Assembly: GCF_002699985.1 (NCBI RefSeq)
Contig: NZ_LKBT01000034.1
Coordinates: forward strand, 248,001-312,000
Source: Pseudomonas sp. ICMP 561
GTDB taxonomy: Bacteria; Pseudomonadota; Gammaproteobacteria; Pseudomonadales; Pseudomonadaceae
Direction: 5' to 3'
Length of the DNA: 64,000 bases
Every line of letters begins with the position of its first letter. The stretch's first letter is position 1. The notes under the pieces were generated by a model, which was not told where the DNA came from, searched no databases, and worked only from the letters and a program-made list of their open reading frames with translations. Shown here in pieces: positions 60,823 through 64,000 of the stretch. The position numbers were made by a program, and so were the translations under genes.

Positions 60823-61565
60823 ATGTCCTGATCGTTGATGACGAACCCCTGGCCCGCGAACGGCTTAGCCGGATGGTCAGTGAAATTGAAGGCTATCGGG
60901 TTCTGGAACCCGGTGCGTCCAATGGCGAAGAAGCCTTGGCGATGATTGAAAGCCAAAAGCCGGATATCGTTTTGCTGGATATCCGCATGCCAGGCATTGA
61001 TGGCCTGCAAGTCGCTGCCAGATTGTGCGAGCGGGAAACTCCGCCTGCTGTTGTCTTTTGTACTGCGCACGACGAATTTGCCCTTGAAGCTTTCCAGGTC
61101 AGCGCGGTCGGCTACCTGGTCAAACCTGTGCGGCCTGAGCATTTGATTGATGCCCTGAGAAAAGCCGAGCGCCCAAACCGCGTGCAGTTGGCGGCCATGA
61201 CGCGCCCTGCGGCAGAAAGCGGTAACGGACCACGCAGCCACATCAGTGCGCGGACCCGTAAAGGTATCGAGTTGATCCCGCTGGACCATGTGATCTATTT
61301 CATCGCCGATCACAAGTACGTCACCTTGCGCCATGAAGGGGGCGAAGTTCTTCTGGATGAGCCTTTGAAGGCACTCGAAGATGAATTCGGCGACCGTTTT
61401 GTGCGTATCCATCGCAACGCACTGGTCGCCCGTGAACGTATCGAGCGTCTGCAACGCACGCCTCTGGGGCATTTCCAGTTGTTCCTCAAAGGCCTCAATG
61501 GCGATGCCTTGATCGTCAGCCGTCGGCATGTGGCGGGTGTGCGCAAGATGATGCAGCAGCTTTGA
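60819..61565 (+). CDS. algR: LytTR-type response regulator AlgR
   Basis: The 248-residue protein is standard AlgR length. It has a receiver domain (phospho-acceptor Asp54 in VLLDIRMPGIDG) and a C-terminal LytTR DNA-binding domain (HISARTRKGIELIPLDHV, YVTLRHEGGEVLL, VRIHRNALVARERI). It controls alginate, pili and cyanide or virulence genes in Pseudomonas. Its start overlaps the algZ stop (ATGA). A REPIN follows. Confidence 0.96.
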   Translation: MNVLIVDDEPLARERLSRMVSEIEGYRVLEPGASNGEEALAMIESQKPDIVLLDIRMPGIDGLQVAARLCERETPPAVVFCTAHDEFALEAFQVSAVGYLVKPVRPEHLIDALRKAERPNRVQLAAMTRPAAESGNGPRSHISARTRKGIELIPLDHVIYFIADHKYVTLRHEGGEVLLDEPLKALEDEFGDRFVRIHRNALVARERIERLQRTPLGHFQLFLKGLNGDALIVSRRHVAGVRKMMQQL

Positions 61566-61573
61566 GCAAGCCC

Positions 61574-61664
61574 AGTAGGACCGGCTTTAGCCGGGAGGAG
61601 GTCGGTAAATCCTCGGCATCTACTTCGTCAGGAATATCGCTCTCCCGGCTAAAGCCGGTCCTAC
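61574..61664. repeat. REPIN (CCGGCTTTAGCCGGGAG family)
   Basis: Arms 61574-61597 and 61642-61664; spacer contains CTTCGTCAGGAATATCG. It lies between algR and hemC, both on +. Confidence 0.9.
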
Positions 61665-61780
61665 GGGGTGACTGCGTCGAACCCTGAATTGCATTGACAC
61701 TGGTGCGACGACAGAGCACTGAGCCGTTTTTCCTGAACTGTTATCATCCGTCGCAACTACTACCCTGTACGGATTGATCC

Positions 61781-62722
61781 ATGTCTTCTCGCGAAATCCG
61801 CATTGCCACCCGCAAAAGTGCGTTGGCCCTCTGGCAAGCCGAATACGTCAAAGCCCGCCTGGAGCAGGCTCATCCGGGGCTGGTCGTGACCTTGGTGCCT
61901 ATGGTCAGCCGTGGCGATAAGTTGCTCGACTCGCCGCTGTCGAAAATCGGCGGCAAAGGGCTTTTCGTCAAGGAACTGGAAACAGCTCTGTTGGAGGATC
62001 GCGCGGACATCGCGGTGCATTCCATGAAAGATGTGCCCATGGACTTCCCGCAAGGCCTTGGCCTGTTTTGCATCTGCGAGCGTGAAGACCCGCGAGATGC
62101 GTTTGTCTCCAACCAATTCGCCAGCCTTGAGGCGTTGCCCGCTGGCAGCATTGTCGGCACCTCCAGCTTGCGTCGCCAGGCTCAGTTGCTGGCGCGTCGT
62201 CCTGATCTCAAAATTCATTTCCTGCGCGGCAACGTCAATACCCGTCTGGCCAAACTCGATGCGGGCGAGTACGACGCGATCATTCTTGCTGCAGCGGGTT
62301 TGATTCGCCTCGGGTTCGAAGACCGGATCACCGCAAGCATCAGTGTCGACGACAGCCTGCCAGCCGGTGGCCAGGGTGCAGTGGGTATCGAATGCCGCAG
62401 CGTCGATGCTGAAATTCACGCCCTGCTTGCGCCGTTGCATCACGATGCAACCGCCATCCGGGTGGTTGCCGAGCGCTCGCTGAACAAGCACCTCAACGGT
62501 GGCTGCCAGGTGCCCATCGCCTGTTACGCCGTGCTTGAAGGTGAGCAGATCTGGTTGCGCGGTCTGGTGGGCGATCCGTCAGGTGCATTGCTGTTGCGTG
62601 CCGAAGCGCGTGCGCCACAGGCTGATGCTCAGGCGCTGGGTGTTCAGGTTGCAGACGCACTGCTGGAGCAAGGCGCAGAAGACATCCTGAAGGCTGTTTA
62701 CGGCGTGGCGGAACGAGAATGA
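61781..62722 (+). CDS. hemC: Porphobilinogen deaminase
   Basis: The 313-residue protein has RIATRKSALALWQAEYV at the start and the cofactor cysteine in LNGGCQVPIACYA near 242. It joins four porphobilinogens to hydroxymethylbilane in heme synthesis. It is the first of hemC-hemD-hemX; its stop overlaps the hemD start by 4 bases. Confidence 0.97.
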   Translation: MSSREIRIATRKSALALWQAEYVKARLEQAHPGLVVTLVPMVSRGDKLLDSPLSKIGGKGLFVKELETALLEDRADIAVHSMKDVPMDFPQGLGLFCICEREDPRDAFVSNQFASLEALPAGSIVGTSSLRRQAQLLARRPDLKIHFLRGNVNTRLAKLDAGEYDAIILAAAGLIRLGFEDRITASISVDDSLPAGGQGAVGIECRSVDAEIHALLAPLHHDATAIRVVAERSLNKHLNGGCQVPIACYAVLEGEQIWLRGLVGDPSGALLLRAEARAPQADAQALGVQVADALLEQGAEDILKAVYGVAERE

Positions 62723-63495
62723 GTGGCTGGCGACTGCTGCTGACCCGTCCGGCAGATGAGTCTGCCGCGTTGGCGCAGACTCTGGCTGACGCCGGGGTGT
62801 TCAGCAGCAGCTTGCCATTGCTCGATATTGAGCCGCTCCCGTCCAGTCCCGAGCAGCACGCTCTGGTTCAGGATCTGGACCTCTACAGCGCCGTGATTGT
62901 GGTCAGCAAACCCGCTGCGCGCCTTGGTTTGAAACTGGTTGCACAGCTCTGGCCGCAGACCCCCATCCTGCCCTGGTTCAGCGTCGGTGCAGGCACTGCG
63001 CAAATTCTTCAGGACTACGGCCTGGATGTCAGCTGGCCCGAGAGCGGCGACGACAGTGAGGCGCTGCTGGATCTGCCCAGGTTGCAACAATCCATCGCCA
63101 TACCCGGCTCGCGCGTGTTAATCATGCGCGGTGAAGGCGGCCGCGAGTTGCTCGCCGAGCGTTTGCGCAGTCTTGGCGCCAGTGTTGATTATCTGCAACT
63201 CTACACACGTAACCTGCCCTATTATCCATCGTCGACGCTGGCTCAGCGTATCCAGGCGGAACGCTTGAACGCGGTAGTGGTCAGCAGTGGGCAGGGTTTT
63301 GAACACTTGCGTCAGTTGGCGGGCGATGCCTGGCCTGAGCTGGCGCGTTTAACTATATTCGTGCCGAGCCCACGTGTTGCCGAGATGGCGCGCGAAGCCG
63401 GAGCCCGAACAGTTCTGAATTGCCGCGGCGCCAGCGCTGCGGCTTTGCTGGCAGCGTTACGGGAACACCCCGGGCCTGCCCCTCAGGCGTATTGA
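62719..63495 (+). CDS. hemD: Uroporphyrinogen-III synthase
   Basis: The 258-residue protein matches HemD: WRLLLTRPADESAALAQTL at the start, GAGTAQILQDYGL near 93 and VVVSSGQGFEHLRQL near 190. It cyclises hydroxymethylbilane to uroporphyrinogen III. Its ATG overlaps hemC (ATGA). Confidence 0.94.
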   Translation: MSGWRLLLTRPADESAALAQTLADAGVFSSSLPLLDIEPLPSSPEQHALVQDLDLYSAVIVVSKPAARLGLKLVAQLWPQTPILPWFSVGAGTAQILQDYGLDVSWPESGDDSEALLDLPRLQQSIAIPGSRVLIMRGEGGRELLAERLRSLGASVDYLQLYTRNLPYYPSSTLAQRIQAERLNAVVVSSGQGFEHLRQLAGDAWPELARLTIFVPSPRVAEMAREAGARTVLNCRGASAAALLAALREHPGPAPQAY

Positions 63496-63544
63496 TCGAC
63501 GTGCTCTCTTTTACCGATTACGCCCAAATGCAAAGGATGGATAC

Positions 63545-64000
63545 GTGAGCGAAACAGCCTTGCCTAAAGATGATTCCGAATCTGTGCTGACACCACCGAC
63601 ACCCGACCCATTGCGCCCTGAGCGTCCGGCCGGACGCAGCAACGGGCTGGTGGTGCTGGCTTTGTTATTTGGCGTTGCTGGCATCGCCGTCGCCGGTTGG
63701 GGAGTATGGCAACTGCGCGCTGTTCAGGCGAGCCATCAACTGCAACGCACTCAAATGCAGGATATCGCCGCGCAAACCCTGACATTGCAAACCAGCGAGA
63801 AACAGCTCTCCGAGCGACTGGCGCAATTGCCTCCTGCCGATGAGCTGGAAGAGCGTCGGCGTCTGGTTGCACAGTTGCAAGGCGATCAGCAACGCTTGAG
63901 CCAGCGACTGGAAACCGTACTCGGTGCCAGCCGCAAGGACTGGCGTCTTGCCGAGGCCGAGCATTTGCTGCGTCTGGCGAGCTTGCGCCTCTCTGCATTG
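63545..64000 (+). CDS. hemX: HemX-like membrane protein (3' end beyond window)
   Basis: A GTG at 63545 with AAGGA 7 bases upstream begins a frame that stays open to the window edge (152 codons shown). It has a proline-rich cytoplasmic N-terminus, one membrane helix (about 36-56), then a coiled-coil rich in Gln and Glu (AQTLTLQTSEKQLSERLAQL). This is HemX/YhbE-like, the standard gene after hemD. Exact role is unclear. Confidence 0.9.
   Translation, partial: MSETALPKDDSESVLTPPTPDPLRPERPAGRSNGLVVLALLFGVAGIAVAGWGVWQLRAVQASHQLQRTQMQDIAAQTLTLQTSEKQLSERLAQLPPADELEERRRLVAQLQGDQQRLSQRLETVLGASRKDWRLAEAEHLLRLASLRLSAL

Overview
The window is a stretch of Pseudomonas core chromosome. Gene content and order match a gamma-proteobacterial pseudomonad in nearly every block: kauB-rpmG-rpmB, prlC with its radical-SAM neighbour, the znu/zur block, polA-engB-dsbA, kinB-algB and argH-algZ-algR-hemCDX. 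Many REP/REPIN palindromes of at least three families fit the P. syringae / P. fluorescens side of the genus better than P. aeruginosa. Coding density is high and GC-rich. I found no rRNA or tRNA gene, CRISPR array, insertion sequence, prophage or secretion island.

Layout. 1-8 kb: a partial phospholipase-D family gene convergent with an MFS transporter, the aldehyde dehydrogenase kauB, a cupin, rpmG/rpmB, an orphan dipeptide-binding protein and a metallo-beta-lactamase-fold hydrolase. 8-15 kb: an acetyl-CoA hydrolase-like protein, a HAD phosphatase, a gamma-carbonic anhydrase, prlC, a small zinc-ribbon protein and a radical SAM gene preceded by a LexA-type box. 15-21 kb: an amino-acid permease, a divergent Lrp-type regulator and an aromatic aminotransferase, then a beta-carbonic anhydrase with a SulP transporter. 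21-24 kb: an unknown gene, then ctaG (Cox11) and an SCO gene standing without any cytochrome oxidase subunit gene. 24-33 kb: metNIQ, the large catalase katE between two REPINs, a lipoprotein and the zinc-uptake block znuB-znuC-zur divergent from znuA.

33-47 kb: thrB, a DUF2782 protein, polA, a REPIN array, an ErsA-like small RNA, engB, cytochrome c4, dsbA, an EEP-family hydrolase, a diguanylate cyclase, an AmpDh2-type amidase and a CSS-EAL phosphodiesterase. 46-54 kb: kinB/algB, a triple-BON periplasmic protein, a trio of small envelope proteins including an Ivy-like protein, and gltP. 54-64 kb: cyaA, two small conserved proteins, argH, the algZ(fimS)-algR two-component pair, hemC, hemD and the start of hemX.

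How it works together. Several parts concern envelope stress, alginate and second-messenger control: KinB/AlgB, AlgZ/AlgR, CyaA (cAMP), one GGDEF and one EAL protein (c-di-GMP), and three candidate AlgU (sigma-22) promoters in front of the ErsA-like RNA, dsbA and the BON gene. Zinc supply forms one module with a candidate Zur box. The most notable departures from expectation are the Pol I 3'-5' exonuclease site with substituted metal ligands, the Cox11/SCO pair without an oxidase, the Ivy-like protein lacking the inhibitory histidine, and a REP variant carrying a recurrent internal module. I saw no wholly new multi-gene system; the window is mostly conserved housekeeping and regulatory DNA.
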